NCBI GenBank assembly: GCA_000695325.1
Contig: AVPN01000092.1
Coordinates: 62,297-106,934, forward strand
Direction of reading: 5' to 3'
DNA: 44,638 bases
From: Pleurobrachia bachei
Taxonomy: Eukaryota; Ctenophora; Tentaculata; Cydippida; Pleurobrachiidae
The first letter of the stretch is position 1; each line of letters starts with the position of its first letter. Below, piece by piece: positions 44,196 through 44,638 of this stretch. Both the position numbers and the translations under genes were made by a program. The notes below the pieces were generated by a model, which had not been told where the DNA came from, ran no database searches, and saw nothing but the letters and a program-made list of their open reading frames with translations.

Positions 44196-44638
44196 GATAG
44201 AGAGATAGAGAGATAGAAAGATAGAAAGATAGAGAGAGAGAGGACCGGAGAGTCTCATGAGAGTGTCTGTGACGTCACACGGGAACCATGTCCAACAATA
44301 CAGTTGTGCATGTGACAACTTTTAACAAGACCCCCATCATGCGTCACATCGGCATCACACACCACCACACACTTGAGGTGGTTGAGAAGTGGTGGTAGTG
44401 GGGGTTGCGTGTTAAGTGAAGTCTTTTCATGTACTAATTTAAAATGAAACTTTTTGTAAGGGTCATAGATTAAAACATTGGAAACTTGTGCTTATCCACC
44501 GTCTATAGATAGTCTGGGATCTATTATTGGATAGAAATCGCACGTACCAGGGGGTAGAAGTGGTGGTTGCTTCTTTTGTACGGGTCATAAATTAAAGGTC
44601 CACAAGATACCTAAAACTTTTCTTTAATCGTATTTTTT
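43586..44638. other. 5' flank of the giant Ig gene
   Basis: No TATA box close to the start codon and no gene recognised. It contains a GA/GATA-type microsatellite (about 44131-44245) and several short ATAAATTAAA-like words near the right edge. Confidence 0.5.
44131..44245. repeat. (GA)n with GATA-like interruptions
   Basis: A run of GA dinucleotides grading into AGATAGAGAGATAG units, 550 bp upstream of the giant gene's start. Confidence 0.8.

Overview
The window is eukaryotic nuclear DNA from an animal with a compact genome. Short introns carry canonical GT...AG borders. The proteins are metazoan types: secreted saposins, SLC22-type and SLC51A/OST-alpha-type carriers, and a very large Ig/sushi/GCC2 receptor-like protein. 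The genome looks like that of an early-branching invertebrate such as a sponge, but nothing here fixes the species. There are no operons, ribosome binding sites, CRISPR arrays or bacterial insertion sequences.

Layout. (a) 71-1923, minus: 5' part of an SLC22-like transporter running off the left edge, with a cluster of CACGTG E-boxes upstream. (b) 3.6-6.0 kb: a non-coding segment present twice. (c) 6.0-14.3 kb, minus: two tandem copies of a seven-helix OST-alpha-like gene. Each hosts, in the intron after its second recognised helix-coding exon, a complete same-strand saposin gene with its own TATA box. The right-hand host copy has lost its terminal exon and probably its first exon, while its nested saposin gene is intact. 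(d) 15.2-19.3 kb, plus: three related secreted proteins (a near-identical pair and a diverged third) built from phase-1 exons: signal peptide, ectodomain, cysteine-rich GCC2-like module. (e) 19547-20407, minus: an unrecognised single-exon secreted protein. (f) 21.1-43.6 kb, minus: a giant Ig-repeat membrane protein. Two short 5' exons lead into an apparently intron-free coding tract of about 20 kb with dozens of Ig-like domains, GCC2 cysteine modules, two sushi domains, an RRRR-S furin-like site, one transmembrane helix and a 40-residue tail. Long, nearly identical tandem blocks inside it meet at abrupt junctions, several out of frame.

The most unusual observation is structural. At five places, one copy of a duplicated sequence carries a block that is the base-by-base complement of the other copy, in the same left-to-right order and therefore not an inversion. 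Four blocks are exactly 50 bp and one is 19 bp. No known DNA transaction produces this, so the likeliest cause is data processing during assembly of repeats or haplotypes. It bears directly on how far the tandem duplications here can be trusted.

Other points: a miniature hAT-like element of about 75 bp whose 17-bp near-palindromic ends occur at five loci (two with perfect 8-bp target-site duplications), and a second miniature inverted-repeat element of about 105 bp with an empty site in the paralogous intron. Clustering of GCC2/Ig/sushi genes suggests a recognition or immune gene neighbourhood; that is inference.
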